The notes beneath the pieces were generated by a model. That model saw only the letters and a program-made list of their open reading frames with translations. It had not been told where the DNA came from and searched no databases. Source: Massospora cicadina (taxonomy: Eukaryota > Entomophthoromycota > Entomophthoromycetes > Entomophthorales > Entomophthoraceae). From it: a stretch of DNA of 64,000 nt. A program made the translations under genes and the position numbers. Shown one piece after another: positions 12,761 to 27,700 of this stretch (the first letter of the stretch is position 1; the number at the start of each line of letters is the position of its first letter). The stretch covers positions 41,477 through 105,476 of the forward strand of contig JAKSZP010005575.1 in assembly GCA_022478985.1 (NCBI GenBank). Reading direction: 5' to 3'.

Positions 12761-13228
12761 AAGTTGGTTGGCTGTGGGTTACTGCTCTATAGAATCAGTA
12801 TCTCACTAGCAGTTGGGATGTTCTTTTTAGTCTTGTACTGGTCACTTTTGAGTTTATAAGTGAGCTTTGTAAGAGAAAGATCAACAGTTCTACACTTGAT
12901 ACTTCGTTATTTGATATTTTGTTATTTGGAATTGCATGCCAAACGGGTTTTGTTACCTCAATTTTGTTTGAACCTTTCATTCCCAAATAATGTTGTCTAT
13001 CTGAAAGCTCGGCACAAATCCCCTTGATTCTTTGTATTAATTTATTTGACGTTAATATGTGGACTGGTGGCAGAATCAGTAGTATATAGGTTGTCACTCA
13101 TAGCTCATCCACCACATGGACAAGGTCACCCTGGGTGACAAGGGTGCATTCGGCCTTTTTGGCCCCTTTTTTGATGAAATTGGAGCGCCACCCATTCTAA
13201 ACGGAGGGGACGTTCCTCCAGACTTACA

Positions 13229-16200
13229 TTACCCTTCCCTTTGCCAAAGGGGGGCGCCACCACTGGGAACATTGATCAAGAGCCACATTTTTATGGTCCT
13301 TAGGCAACTTGATTGTCATTAGTGTGGAAATTTTTCGGGGGAGGATGGGGGCATCTGGGTGAGAGGCATGGAAAGCCTTGACAAGCTCCAAGCAGTTAGA
13401 ACAGTCCATGCGCCAACCTAGCTGTTCTTATAGGCTGGATAACCTTTCCATGTGACGAGATATTGAATTGATTGGTGGGATTTGCAAGAAGCCAGGATGC
13501 CCTCAACTTCAGCTTCCTCAGCTCCCTCTATCACAATGGGCTTAAGGTCTGAGGGATCGCCCCTTTGAAAGGGAACAGCTGAGACACATAGAATACTGGG
13601 TGTTGCTTCCAATGGAGTGGCAATTTTAAACGGAAATCACCATTTCCCAAGTTCTCTTCCACCAGATGAGGACTGGAGCACTTACTTGCAAACTTATGTG
13701 AGGGAGCCTGCATCTGCAAGTGATGCACGTTGAGCATGACACATGAACCTACCTTTGTTCATGAGATGGGAGCCGTTTTTCTTCTGCAAATCATTATATC
13801 ACTTATGGCCTTAATTAAGTGCTCTCAAATCAAAAACTTGTGGCCTGAATGTTTTGGGCATGTTCAGTGGCAGCAGGTGCCTCTGGGCGGAAGCTTGGGC
13901 CTAACAATAATGAAGGTTTATAACCCAAGGTAGTCTCATATGGGGAAACTCCTGTGGATGCATGAGTTCTGTTGTTATATGCAAACTGGGCCAGGGGAGG
14001 TCGTCTGCACAGGTATCCTGTGCAGCTGCAGCTTAGCAACAAAATTACTGTTCCAGGATCTGGTTGACCCATTCAGTTTGTCCATACGATTATGAATGGT
14101 ATGCAGTTGAGCGGCAAGATGTGATATTAAAAATTGCCTAGAGATCATTCCAGAATTTTGCCATGAACTTGGGCCCACAGTTGCTGACAATTTTCTGGTG
14201 GAGGCTGAACATTGAGAACACATGGCGCACAAAAAGATAGGCAGTTTCCTCAGAATTAATGGCAGAGGAGCATGGGATAAATAGGTCAAATTTAGTGAAG
14301 CAGTTTACTACCACCATAACCGCTGTAAAGCCATTGGAACTAGAAAGCTCAGCAATAAAATCCACGGACACTGAGGTTCATGGACCCTCTGCCTACTGCA
14401 GGGGATTTAAGAGACTATTCCTGATAGACCAGTCTGACTTGGCCTGCGCACAAGTTACACAGTCTGCAATCCATGAAAGAACATCCTTCAACAAACCTTC
14501 CCAATTATAGGTACACTTGACTAAGTCAATATATTTCTTCTTATAGGATGTCTGACTGCAGGAGAATCATGATGGGCCTGAATCACTTCAGCTCGGAGGA
14601 GAGGAGGGATCCAAATCTGCGATTGAAAGTGAATGAGACCATTGACAAGAGAGTACAGGGATTTCTTCAAGGCTGGGAGGGACAACCGTTCCAAAAGTTC
14701 CACCCCTTATGCACAGGCCGTCTATGCGCTAATACCTGTGAATTTAGGAGCGCGTCTGGAGCTAGGTCCACTGCTGAAACCATGAGAAAACAAATGGACA
14801 AGATTTGGGTTGGGAAAAACCATGAAGAGATATGCTTCATTTGAGTATTCTGGGCAATGTGAAAGGTTACAGCTTATAAAGTCAGGGAGAACATTAGATG
14901 CTTTTCAAAAACTTGTATTTGAAATTAAGGCTGCATAAATCCTGGTAAGTATAGCCCTGTCGGTGCGTCAACTTCTGTGGCTTGAAAAAGTAAAGGAGAG
15001 CTTGGTGGTCTGTTTGTACAGTCAACTCATGATGAGCGCCTTGCAAGAGATGCCGTCAATGGGACAAGGTCCACGCCACGGCTGTCAGCTCCTTGTTATA
15101 AATGGCCCAGGATTGCTCAGTGGATGAGAAATTGTGAGATAAATAAATGACTGGGTGTTCCAACCCATCATGCTCTTGAAGCAAGACAGCCCCTATCAAA
15201 GCAGATGACGCATCAAATGGCACAGTGTAGAATATAGAAGGAACTGCATGCTTAAGGATAGGAGGTGATGGAAACACCTCCTTAATTGAATCAAATGCCT
15301 GCTGGCTCTTTAGCGTCCAGAGAAATGGGACATTCTTGTCCATAAGGTGATGAAGTGGGGAAGATAACTGTGATAAGGCAGGAGAAAACTTTTTCAAGAA
15401 TATAATGGTGCCAAGAAGCTTCTCAATTGCTTCTGCGTCATTAGAGTAGGCCACTATCAGATGGCACCCAATTTGCTGGTTGGGATAGCATAGCCATATT
15501 TCAAGACAAGATTGCTCAAAAAGGTGACTTCTTTCCAATAAAACTCGCATCTTGATGTCTTGACAAACAGACCTGCCTTATGCAAGGCAGCTACCACTGC
15601 CTCCAAGTCCTTATCTTATTGTTTGAGAGTAGGGGATGTACCAAGATATCATCAATATATGCAATCACACAGATGAACCTGAGATCACCCAGCACATTAT
15701 TGATCATTCTTTGAAATGCTGCGGGTGCATTCTTAATCCTAAAAGGCATCACTCGAAATTGAAATATGCCTCATTTTGTCCAGATAGCGGTAAGCCATTC
15801 CTGTCCTTCCTTCACCCAAATTTGATTAAAGACATTAACAAAATCAAGTTTTGAAAACACGCGCGACTTAGCAATCACTTGGACAATTGTCTGCTACAAA
15901 GGCAGTGGGTAGGGATCATGGACCGTGATTTTATGAAGGTGGACATAATCCATGCAGAGATGGAGAGAACCATCTGCCTTTTTGGCAAAAACAGTGGGAG
16001 AGGCAACTGGGGATGTCTCTTGGAACAACTAACCCTTCTTGAGCATGTAATCTAACCATGCGTTGAGGGCAGTTTCTCCTCCACTTTGTGCAGGTACAGT
16101 GGGCAAATTTATGTTCACCACCTTCAACGTTGTCCAAAAACCTAAGCCATATCTGTATGTTGGGAAAGATGATCCGCCTTTGAATAATCAAAAATACTCT

Positions 16201-17104
16201 GATATCTTATCAACGCTTTTGGAAAATGTGAAGGTAGGCCCGCAGGGGAAACAAGGGAAGTGATCAAACTGCGACCTATAATTTTTATAGGTTATCCAGT
16301 AAAGGAAAACAGCCCTTTGTATGACTATTAGAGAATGACAGAATATTAGACTCAAGGTAAATCCTTACATGCTGTTGATGCCACGAGCCCACACCCAAAA
16401 TTACTGGAAGCACCAGGTTTGGCATTGTGGAGAATTAATTGAAAAAACTAAACTGGTGAACTGAGAAAGGTACTGGACGCCATACTTTGTAAGATGTCGG
16501 GAGTCTGATGAAGTGACCATTACCTTAGAACCCACGTCAAGGTCAAGAAAAAGCTGGTGGGCCAACTCTAAACTCATAAAGTTACCTGCTGCTCCAGTGT
16601 CATCCAAGGCCTCAAAAGACACCTGGTGTGCTCTGATAATAATTTTCATTGGTAATAAAAGTAGGCGTAATTCTGTTTATTGACAGCTACGGTTGATTCC
16701 ATTAATAGGAGAAAATTGCAGATAAATTGGAGGTAAGCACAAGGTTTGTGACTGGAGTAGAACTGGTGTGACAGAGGGGTTGAACCATTTCTTCTCCAGA
16801 CTGGGTCATTGATAATTTATATATTGGAATGCCAGAATACACTAACACGGGTGTGGGGGGGCACATCAACTTTTAGAACTAGTACAGATACTGATTTGGA
16901 GTTGGGATCTGAAACCAAGGCCATATCAGCAGCTTTAAGCATGTTAATACCATTTAAGAGATGGACTGAGCAATAAATTAGAGACACTGGGATAGTGCAG
17001 CCATAGATACACTCCATAACAACCTTACTCTTCTGATAGAAGACAACCACTGATGCACCCAAACTGACAAGGAGAGCGAAAAAGCTGAAAATAATGGACG
17101 ATTA
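13229..17104 (-). pseudogene. Element D internal region: chromodomain Ty3 pol remnant
   Basis: In reading order: short unrecognised stretch (17104-16650), aspartic protease region (about 16649-16401, LDDTGAAGNFMS with the D-T-G core), reverse transcriptase (about 16190-15640, badly broken), RNase H (about 15550-15056, VPFDASSALIGAVLLQ and IYNKELTAV), and integrase zinc finger (HxDxP near 14580). The integrase core follows (about 14371-13980, SVDFIAEL, GFTAVMVVV, PYETTLGYKP). A chromodomain sits near 13520-13420 (QYLVTWKGYP). The chromodomain places it among chromoviruses, which in the family target heterochromatin. The polypurine tract lies at 13229-13250. Gag is missing or unrecognisable. 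Confidence 0.75.
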
Positions 17105-20100
17105 TATCAGGATTGCAGAAAATAAAGTTTATTTTGGCCTGCCAGTCTGGATGCCAAAGCACCCAAATGACAAGTCTAAATGTCAGTGGCACTGATGCTT
17201 GTATGACGTTGATTTTGACTAATAGAGCTTTTGCCAACGAGCGTCAATAGGTCATGAGTATGAAAATAAAGCTAGTGACAAACCAGGCAATCATGGCCCA
17301 GGGCCCGCGGATTAGGAGTTTAGAAGAGTTGGATTGGGATGGGTGGTTTGAGTTTCGTCAATAAAAATTGAATTTAGTAAACTGGATTTTTATTGGAAAA
17401 CAAAGGTAAAAATCAACCGTCAATTTTCTCAGGCGTGCTATGACTGCTTAAATAGATGATTGATTTGGGGAAAAGCTTAGTAACACTCAGGATTGGGGCC
17501 CTCAAGGACTAGCCTAACCCAGATACTTTGAGTGGGGGGAGCAAATTTACTTTGAACTGGCTTAAGAATTGTCAGTGGTGGTCCAAGTTGCTGTTAGTCT
17601 AACATTGGATGGCCAAATTGTGGTTTCACTGCATTTTAAATGGTTAGCATGACGGCATCTTGGCTGATGGGTGATGGGAACCTCCCAAGGCCACCCCACG
17701 TTGGGGCGGTCCCAAGAGGTCAGAAATGGGTTTTTGATACCCAACCCACCTGCACTTAGTCGCTCTGGCGTCCATTTAGTCAAGAAGGAATCATTAGGCA
17801 GAGATTTGTTTGTCTGTGGTGGGTTTTGAACTGGCATCAGCATTTCCAAATGGCTTGACGCCATTGAGTTTTGCTAATAACTCTACACCTTTTCTTATAA
17901 ACTCCCTACTTTATTTTAAAATTAATTTAAAAGGAAAAGTAAGGGGGGAGGGTGGAATACAAACAATTCAGCCGAGGTAAAGGTCCAGGAATTTGGGCCA
18001 TTAGCTTTCTAGCATCCCTAACCATTGCTGGTTGGCAATCGCTATCACTAGCCATGGTTCTAGCATTGATGGGCTTAAAGGCCATTTGATCTTGAGTCAG
18101 TTTGTGCTTTATTGTGTATGATGATTGATCTGGAAGGAAAAGCCAAACGCATGGATTAAAACACCCAGGGTTTAAGCATGAGAATTTTGAGGTCTGATGG
18201 AGCAGATCAGAAACATTGAATGGGCTCAAGTACCAAACTTTTGTAGTGGGGGCACTTGCTTTCCAAACTCTTGGCTATGAGAGCTAAGTGTATCACCCAT
18301 ACATAATAATGGTAAATGAAGGCTCATATTCTGGATTGGGGCTGTTCTCAGGGTTTTCACAAGAGAAGGTCTTGCAATGAATGTATTTCCATTGACGATT
18401 GTTTACCTGAGAGGATGTATAATATTGTGGCCAATACTTTTTGAACACATAGAATTCACTATATTGGTGGCATATCTGCTTCCAGTTCAGCACATACGGG
18501 AAATCCTTGCACGGGCATTCTGGTCTGCTATGCTTACCAGTTTTGAACGCATGGTGTAGGATCCGCCAGGTGACCAACAGTTGCTTTGCAATTACTAGAT
18601 GGGATTTGAGGCCCAAAACTAACTTTTCATTTTGTAGTTAGTTTAGTGGCCTTTGGAGGCCCAGTTGTTCAGAATTCATGGTTGAGTGGGTGGGTTGCAT
18701 CCAGGTTCTAGAAGTGGATCCCAGTATTCAATTGGGGTCAATTTTAGCAAATTTTAATTGTCATGGAGGCACACTCATGGGCAATTCAATTGTGCTCCTC
18801 TAAGTTTTTTGAGGAAATCATTGCAAAATTAAGGGCTTCAACTTCCCTGTTATTTTTTGTTCACATCTTAATCGAATAGTTTGAATGACCAGCCACTCAA
18901 GTGCACTGCCCGATTGCACAATCACCAGCAGTATGGGAAGCCTTTCCAGAAAGGAATTATGGGTGACTCACCATCCATTCGCGCAGAGAGCGTGGGGAGA
19001 CCAGCTCCTATAAGCCCTGAACTCCAGCCCAGTTCACATTTCACTCAAGGTTTGGGCAGCACAATTGTGTCTGTTTTAGACTGAGGAACAACTTTGCCAG
19101 ATCATCCGATCGTGGGATTTGAAATCCAGAAGGCTCATGCCTCCTTTGCTCTTAAGTTTGAACAGGGTCTCTAAAGCTATTGGCGCCACCTTTACCTTAA
19201 ACCATAGGAAGGTCTGGAGCATTGTATTGATCTTCATCTCTAGGGTTGGGATTATAGGTAATATGTGGGCAGCATACCATAGCTTGGAGAAGATATAACG
19301 TTGATAGCCAACACTTTCTCCTTGAGGCATGGTCTTGCCAATTTACAACACGCCATTCAGGCCAACAGACTCAATAGTACCTCTTTTTAGTTTTCCAGTA
19401 CCACTGGCTCTTTGTTGTTAAAGAGTATCCCAAGTTATCTAATTATATGAAAGTTCTAGATTGGCAATGTGTCAGTCAGCCGGATAAATTTTAGGATGCC
19501 AAGCCTCATTACTGAAGTTTTTTCCAGGTTGATCTTTGCATTTGATGCTAACTGGTATAGGTCCAGGAGCTCCTCAGCGCTATTGAAAGTAAGTGAACTA
19601 ATACTAACTACTGTATTGTCAGCGAAGGGCTAACATAAAGATTGGAAATTGGGTAGGGTGGACTAATCCCTAGAGTTTTGTATCCGCTTCAGCCAATAAA
19701 AAGTTCTCTGAAAAGGTAAACAGAATTGGCGACATGAGACCACTTTGTTGGAGGCCCTGTCCAACTGGAATATCGATGGTTACGCCATTGGCAACAAATA
19801 CTCTGGTGATCAAGCCCAAGTACAGCGTTAATATCCATGATCTAAAAGATTTGGGAATACCAACCGCCATTAGCTTTGCATGTAGGAAGGACCAGATACC
19901 TGATCATAGGCCTTCTCCATGTTGAGGAACATTAGATAGCCCAGATTGGTTCCCCGCATGTCTTGGAGAACGTTTTGGACTGTATCAATACTGTTCCTGA
20001 TGCTTTAACCCTTGATGAACCTGTTTTGGGACTAATAGAGAATTTGTGGTGCCGTTATCATCAGTTTATTTGACAAGATGTATGTGAACAAGCTTGTAGT

Positions 20101-23100
20101 TGGCGTTAGATAGTACAATCAGGCGCAAATTCTGAGTTGACATCGAAGTCCCCTTTTGTACAAGAGTACAATCTGGGTTTCCTGGTCTCCTGGGATTTGT
20201 TGTCCATTTTTCAGGCAGTAGTTGTATAGAGATTTGAGCTCCAGTGCAGTGCGGTCATGGAATGCACGTAAACTTTTGCACACATGTTATTGGGCCCGGT
20301 GCTTTCATCTTCAGCAATTCTTTTAGCACTCTTTCGACTGTATTAATTGAGATGTTAGCGGACAAGCTAGCGACATCTTCTGGTGTACAGGCCCCGAGTG
20401 CCAGATTATTCAGGTTGATCAGGGCTTCTTTAGTCATATTACTCATCTCTTGTTGAAGGAATAGCTCACCATAGAATCGCTCAATTTTGCGCTTGTTTGT
20501 TTCCAGATCCGTTGTTATTCCCCCTGTCACTGTCTCTACCTCACATATTATTGCATTGGATTAAATTTCATCAAGATTTGCCAGGCCCTCCTTGGTCATC
20601 ATCCCCACTAGGCTCTGGTATCAGTAGGCAAAGATCCATCTCTCTGAGTCCTGTTTAGAAAATAAGGCCCATTATCATTTGTGAGTTGTTAAGTATTCAC
20701 TCCAACATTCTTCACTGTCCCGCTGGAATAATTTTAGACTTTTCAATGCATCTTTCATCTGCTTTGCGGCGGCAGTTTGCTTGTAGGTAGTTGCTCTCTC
20801 AAACTTTATACTATCATGACTAATATTCTCTTTAGTCTGGACCCATTTTTTTAGAAGGATTATCTCCAGGTGATGATTCAGATATGTGACCAGTTAATCA
20901 AGTCCAGCTTTGATTGTCCAGCCCATTCTCCGTCCCTCAGTGTGGCTGGTGCCAACTGCCATCCTTGGTTCCTTGGGGGTTCATCTATATCAATGTCCAT
21001 GCAGATGATCATATGGTCACTCTCAGCATTTAAGGTGATCTCACTGTTGGACGTCAGTGGTTTGAGATCAGATGACATCATAATGTAATCCAGGCGTGAA
21101 CGGTTTGTGGGGATCTGGAGGAGTCATATGACCACCTCATTAGGTTGACTATATTGTCATTCACCTCGTCAATTGTGAGGCACATCCCTAAATTTGACTA
21201 GATATTATAGCATTTTATTGGCTTTATGATTGGGACTTTCACTTGTTGAAAGTATTCTGACTCGCATTCTTCCAACAGATCAGGTCTCCTGCTATAACCG
21301 TCGCCGCCTCAGTTGGTACTTACAATAAATAATTTCAAAAATTCGGTTTTTGTGGGTCTTTGGCAGGGAATAGACAGCCTTCAAAAAAGGCTTTTTCCAG
21401 TTTCTCTATTTGTAATTTTTGCTATCAAGATCTTTCTGGCGTGAGTTTCCTCCACAAAACCAGGTCTATTCTCTTGTTCTGTGTGATGATTGCCACATGA
21501 TCCGTCCAGAGGGCTTGCCAGCCTATTTGGTGGGACCACAGGTTGTATGTCACATTGCAGTTTGAGCTCAGCACCATCATCTTATGGTTACCTGATTGTG
21601 TTTCCAATATAAAATTAGGTCAATATTATAATCTGTTTTAAAGTGATGAGTTTTCCACCGTCTCATTTGTATGCTCGCCATCCTCTGAGAATTTGTAGTC
21701 GCAATCTTCAATTCTGGCTACCAACTAACAGGTATGATGTCTGGTATTATTTTATGAGTTGTGCATGGAGTTGCAGATGGAAGCTTAGTTACTGATGGCT
21801 GGTGTCGCCAAGGCTAGGTGGGAGGTATTATTCTGCTTTTGGGGTCAGTTGGTCAGTACTGGTTTACTATTACCGTGCAGTTATTACACCAGGATTTTAG
21901 TCTCCATCCCTGTATCCCAATTGATGATTAATGGGGACAGTTTTATTACCAGCTCTGGGGGCTCCTTTGTCCCTACTGGTAGTGTGGCGGATTCCCCCTC
22001 AACTGTCGATCAGTTCCCAGCCCTGTTATTAGGCTTTTTGTGGAACTAGTTTCACATTGGGTTTTGATTGGTTGATTTTGCCAATTTTTTAACTATAGAT
22101 GGTTGTTTGGTAGTCTCCTCAGGTTTATTTGCTGACAATTTCCGAGTTGAATTCTTGTTCACTTTTAACTTATCAGGATTTGGTTTCAAAGTATTAGCTT
22201 CTTGCACTGACAGTCCCTTTTTGGGGGATTTTTTGGGTTTGCCTTCTGACATCATTCTTCTTCTCAGATCCTCCATTATTCCTGGGATGAGCATGGCAAA
22301 ATCAGTCCAGGACTCTTTCCTTTGTCCATTTTGTAGGCTTCAGGATTTGGGTTAATGAAAGGCTCATCATCTGATTCAGGTTGTTTTGTCTCTTCTCACT
22401 CCCACACCTCCTTATGGGCGAAGTACAACTCCTGATGTTAACGCTTCATTTCCACAACCTCTGTTAAGTTATGCAGAATTTACTCTTTGGCTTTGGTCAA
22501 AGGAAGGTTTTTGTCCCTACTTTTGTGACCCCACCAACGTGATCATATTTGTACTCACAAGGGGCCTTCCCTTTTCGATGGTGGCATTAGGCCATTGTGT
22601 GGCCAGTCTGGTAACAGAACTGGAACACTTGTTTCATATCCTCTTGCTCGATGTATATGACTCTACTTAAACTGGACAGGCAGATGGTGAGTGTAAAGTG
22701 ATATTGTTTTGTTTCATCCACAACGCCAGTTTGTAGAGCGCTTTAACAGTTCAAGGGCAGGGGCAATTTGCAATTTAATTGCCGCCAGCTTGCTGGAATT
22801 CTCATACTTCTCTAAAATAAGATAATCCAGTCTGGATTGCTTCGTTTACCCATTCACTTGCTTGATTGGTCAAAAAGGTTATGTAATGTCACCTATCGTG
22901 TGGTCTGGTTCACATATCTAGTAAGTTCCATTCATAATTAAACTCCCAAATATTTGATGCCAATCTCAAAGAGTTTTTTGATCTAGCTAGCCTGAGATCA
23001 CTATGTCAATGTAACCCCATTCAGGTGACCAGTAGTGGGTGAAGTCCCCCTGTCAGCACCTCGTTGAGCTCTTGATAAATCAACATTATCAGGTCGGACC

Positions 23101-24252
23101 ATTCCTCCTCCTCCACCAGCTGCAAGTGGATTCTGATTGCATTATTTAGATATGATTTGAGCGCCTGGAAGACCATGAAGCTGCCATTGATCAGTTGGCG
23201 GATGTATTTAATATGGCTTATGCCCCGTTACTTGTGTTTTGTCAGTTTGAGCTGCCACTGCGCTGTACAACTTGGATTTTGGATTTGGCTTTGGTACCTT
23301 GGTGGAGGTCTTCCCCTTCATTATCCAGCTTATTGCTTCATTGAGGCTAAAACCCCGATTGAGGAATGCCATGACCTGGTATATGCTAATTCCACATCAT
23401 TTGATGCTTATGGTCATCTGTGCGCCAATCTTTAGGTTTTGCCAATTGAGGGCATCAGTCAGCAAAAATTTCAGTTGGTACCATAGGAGAGCGGATTTCT
23501 AGCCTACACAACGGTTGCATATTTTTGGAGGTCTTCCATCATAATCAAACTACGCTGCACCAGTTCCTAACAATTATACTGTTCCATTTGCCATCCATGA
23601 AAATCCACGTCATAATGGCTGGAACTCCTGCTTTGCACCACTGGAAGGTTTCTGATGGGGCGAATCCTTTAATGGCGTATAAAGCAGCTACCAAAGGTTC
23701 CAGATAAAATTGTTTCCAGTCCCAGACGGTTTTAATTCAGATTCCCAGTTTGAGCTATTCCTGGCCCAGATCCAGGGTTGTAACCCCTTTCATCACTGTT
23801 GCCGCATGTGGTGAAATTTTGCGTTCCATCAACAGTTGAGCTGACATATGGTGAAACCTGTGGTGTCCCAGTCTGCATATTTGGCCAGTGAGGCGACATT
23901 GTGCCAGAGTTTCTATTTTGTGATAGAGAATGTCTGGCCCTAAAGAGTTTTATGGATTGGCTTCGTTACTCCCAGATACTTATTCTCAAACTTGATCAAT
24001 ACTGGCCCCACGGAGAACCAGTACTTCATTCCAAATGGGGTGAATGCATTGGCAGACCAATTGAAGGCCTCTTCTGGTGATCAATACTGGAAGGGCCCCT
24101 ACTCCACCACTTTCTCCTGCATCCAGCCCACCTTCATCAAGTTGGACACAGTGGCCAGCAAGATATGGGTGTATGACTAATATAAGGCTTTAGTAACCTA
24201 AAGCTTGCCGCAATTCATGGTAGTGACTCCGGGTAAAGTGTGATATTGTACC

Positions 24253-24727
24253 TGTTATTTCTCAGCGTAGAGTATTGATTCCACTGAGTCGGTTTTCACA
24301 GGGTATTAGTCACTGAGCAACCTAATCAGACTGTATGAAGATCTCTAATTCTATTAAAAACTTGATAAACTATATATGGAGCTATCACCCTATATTTTTT
24401 TTATTATTTTAACTAATTTGCAGACTTATCTGCAACAACCTAATCATGGAAAGAAGACCCCCCTCTCAATCCTCCATGTGACTCTTTATATCTCAGTTCC
24501 CCAAGCTGGATGCGTCCTCAGCTTGGTAGCCTTTTATTCATTTTCCTTTTACTAGAGGCTCTCATTTATATCGAATCTCAGCATAATTCCCCTCAATTTG
24601 CCAATTGGTCAACATTTCAATCGATTATTATTTTTTACCTTTTTCATCAATCTTGAGACTCATCTCAATTCCCCTCCAATCTTCCAGTATGGTTAGTGTA
24701 TTGTCCTGTCATATCAACTTCCCAACA
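24253..24727 (-). repeat. Element C 3' LTR
   Basis: It runs TGTTGGGAAG to AATAACA on the minus strand, directly after polypurine tract CAAGGGGGTAA (24728-24738). It matches 31681-32160 along its whole length, sharing the CACAGGGTATTAG, CTGCAACAACCTAATCATGG and CCCCAAGCTGGAT blocks. Confidence 0.88.
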
Positions 24728-24739
24728 TTACCCCCTTGA

Positions 24740-27700
24740 CTAGACAATAAGCTCTTACTGTTGTATGTTTGAAGGGACTTTGCATGAACTTGGTTGATGA
24801 TCTGACTCCCACAGGTTCCTCAATGGTGTAGAAATCCATGTCAGTTTTCTCAATTATCTCAAAATGGCCCAACCCAAATGTTGGAGAGCTTGTTTTTCCG
24901 CCTAAAACCGTGCTGGTCATGAAATAAAACATGGTCCCCTACAGTGAACAGCGAAAATCCTCTTCATCTCTTCTGATTGGCTGCCTGATCGCAAATCTTC
25001 TTGGCCAAACTGGTAGATTAGGCTTCCATTTGCAGCTTGATCAATGTATCCATAATAGTCTTCAAATATCACTGAGGGTCCACACCACCAGTGTCCTCTA
25101 CACATGAGTAAAGCAAGGCGGGCAGATCCAGATGTCAACCATACAGCAGTTGGAAAGGGCTCTTACCAGTGGACAAATGATAGCTGATATTATATGCAAA
25201 CACAGTTGTAGGTAGAAGGGCACTCCATTCTGAGGGTCATTCTTTTACTAATTTATGGAGTATGTTCATTAGGGTTCCATTGACCCGCTCCACCATTCCA
25301 TTTGATTCCAGATGATAGAGGGTGGTCAAAACCCCACGGATCGCCATCAACTCATTTAACTTCAGCAGGATGTCTGAATTAAAATTGGTTCCGTTGTCTG
25401 TTAGAATGAACTGCGGGCAGCCGTGTCACTATATAACACACTCCATAATAAACTTGGCGGTGGTGACTGCGCCCAAGTTGTTAATGCCCTGGCCTCCACC
25501 CATAGAGTCAAATGATTAATGGTGACAGTTATATACTTGGATTGATTGGTGCTAGTTGGCAGAGGTCCCACTACTTCATTGGATACAGTGTGCCAGGCGA
25601 ACTGGGGCTTAACCAGCTGGTATGTGGTCTTCTTGTGTAATGACTTTTACATTTGACACTGATGGCAACAACTAACTGTTTCCAATATGTCATGATGCAT
25701 ACTCTCCCAGTAGTAACAGGGTCACAAAAACTCCAGCGTTTTTTCAAGCCTCCATGTCCTACAGCCCAATGAGAATCCATAATAATTGTGGGTCTAGCTG
25801 AAGGTTTAGGGAAACTCAGCGTCGAGTTTCCAATCTGCTTATATAGTTCCCCCTCACGTAGAAAAGTATTCTCCCTGAGCCCGTCTAATACCTTGATCAC
25901 TTGTGGTGGCTCATCCTGGTATCTGTTCGCCACCATCTTCTGTACAATATGTCAGTTAAATCTGCCATGATAGTGACCGTTGGCAGCCAGAAAAGACAAT
26001 CCACATTTTGATATTTTGCATCTGGATGGTGTATAATCTCAAAATCATACACCTAAAGCTTCCATGCCCAACATGTGAGCTGTCCTTCCAGTTCACACAG
26101 ATTCTGCAGAAAGTGCAAAGAAGCGTGGTTCATCAATACTTGGAATCTTACCCCATGTAGATATAGCCAAAACTATTTAAAAGTATATATCACCGCTAAA
26201 AACTCCCACTCAGTCATGATGTAGTTTTGTTTGTGACAGTTCAAGCTTCAACTACAAAATACAACAGGATGCTCCACGCCGTCATTGTCCTTCTGGGATA
26301 ATACTGCTTCTATAGCGGAGAGGGATGCGTCTGTTTGCACTATAAACTGTTTGTCAAAGTTGGGATATTGAAAAATGGGTGCACTTTCTAACGCAGTTTG
26401 CAACACATCAAAAGCATTCTGGCATCATTCCATCCAATCAAAAGAATTGTTTTTCTTTAGCAACTCAAAAAGTGGGGCCCCAATGCAACTGAAATTGGGA
26501 ATGAACCATTGGTAGTAACCAACCATCACCAGAAACTCTTGAATGTCCGGCTTATTGCCTGGACGAGTCATCTTGCTATCACTTCCACCATAGCTGGCTG
26601 CAGTTTAAATCCATTTGAATCCACGATGAGCCCAAAAATTATAATTGTTCTTTAACGAAATGGCACTTTTGAGGCTTAATTCTGATATTAGCAGCAGCAA
26701 GGTGCCGAAATACTTGTTACAAATGGGCAAGGTGCTCTGTAAACGTCCACAAGAACACTTTGATATCATTGAGGTAAACTAAGATGCAGGACAGCTTTAA
26801 ATCACCTAAAATCATATCCATAGAACTCTGGAACGTAACCAGAGTGTTGCACAACCCTTGTGGCATGTGAGTCATCTTGCATAACCCTCTCAAAATGATG
26901 ATAGCGCATTTCTCCCATTCCACTGATGATAATTCGATCTGCCAGTACCCTGAGATCAGATCCATGGCTGAAAAATAATTTTCCCCACCCAATTGGTCCA
27001 ACGCGTCATCAATCTGTGGAAGAGGGTAAAGATCCTTCTTTATTACATTAATTGAGCTTGCAATAGTCAATACCCACTTGATTCGAGCCAGCTTTTTTCT
27101 TTACAATGAGCACTGGTGATGCCCATGGACTGTTTGACAGCTTTAGCATCCCTTAAATGATAATTTTATCCACCTCATCAGATACAACCTTTTCTACTGT
27201 TTTTGAATGTCTAATAGGTCGTGATCAAATGGGAGGGTGATCCCCCATATCTATCTGATGTACCACCACTTGAGCGCACCCCAAATCATGATCACTATGC
27301 GCAAAATACCTTGATACTTTTAAAATAATGTCATAGCCTTATCTTGCTGTTCCACCAATAATCCAGTTAGCGCTTCCCACAGAACCACGGTCAATACGCC
27401 AAAAGGTGAGCTTTTCAGTAGTCTGAGATCCTTTCATGAGCCAAAATCATGAATATGGCAAGCTTCCTCTATAGGAACTAAGTGTAGGTGAGCCACCACT
27501 TGGTGCTGATGGATAGTTATAATCTCCTTCTGTAAATTTTCTAGCAGCACTTTCAACTCCCCATTCCCAGGTAGCAGTAGCCCTGGAGCCACATGTGGTT
27601 CAAGACGTGAGTGCTGGTGAGGAGCCATGTTTTCTCCATAAAGCCCTTTTGGGACATCAATTTCAATCTCATTCCCTACTATGCACTGGTGTCCAGACGG

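Larger units (their letters stand above)
4979..12881 (-). mobile_element. Tad-like LINE inside the D 3' LTR
   Basis: A non-LTR retrotransposon of about 7.9 kb. The repeated CAGTTCTACACTT at 4966-4978 and 12885-12897 (16 bases, CARCAGTTCTACACTT, with one mismatch) is its target-site duplication within the LTR. The 3' end, at low coordinates, carries an A/T-rich tail (AAATTAAATT-like) preceded by CCTTTACCTCGGC. It has two decayed ORFs. ORF1 ends with a CCHC knuckle. ORF2 has endonuclease, reverse transcriptase and a C-terminal zinc-ribbon-like motif. Many stops show that it cannot move itself. Confidence 0.75.
4188..13228 (-). repeat. Element D 3' LTR (9,041 bp, includes a LINE)
   Basis: It matches the 5' LTR (17105-34057 without element C) from end to end. 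LTR sequence proper is 4188-4978 and 12898-13228, together about 1.1 kb, a normal LTR size. The middle is a LINE with its own target-site duplication. The junction with the internal region is exact: a polypurine tract followed by TGTAAGTC. Confidence 0.8.

Noticed and set aside
13229..17104. Element D internal region as a separate solitary insertion between two LINEs
   Set aside because: It is bounded by a polypurine tract and exact LTR ends, and the outer CCAAA duplication covers the whole LTR-internal-LTR unit.
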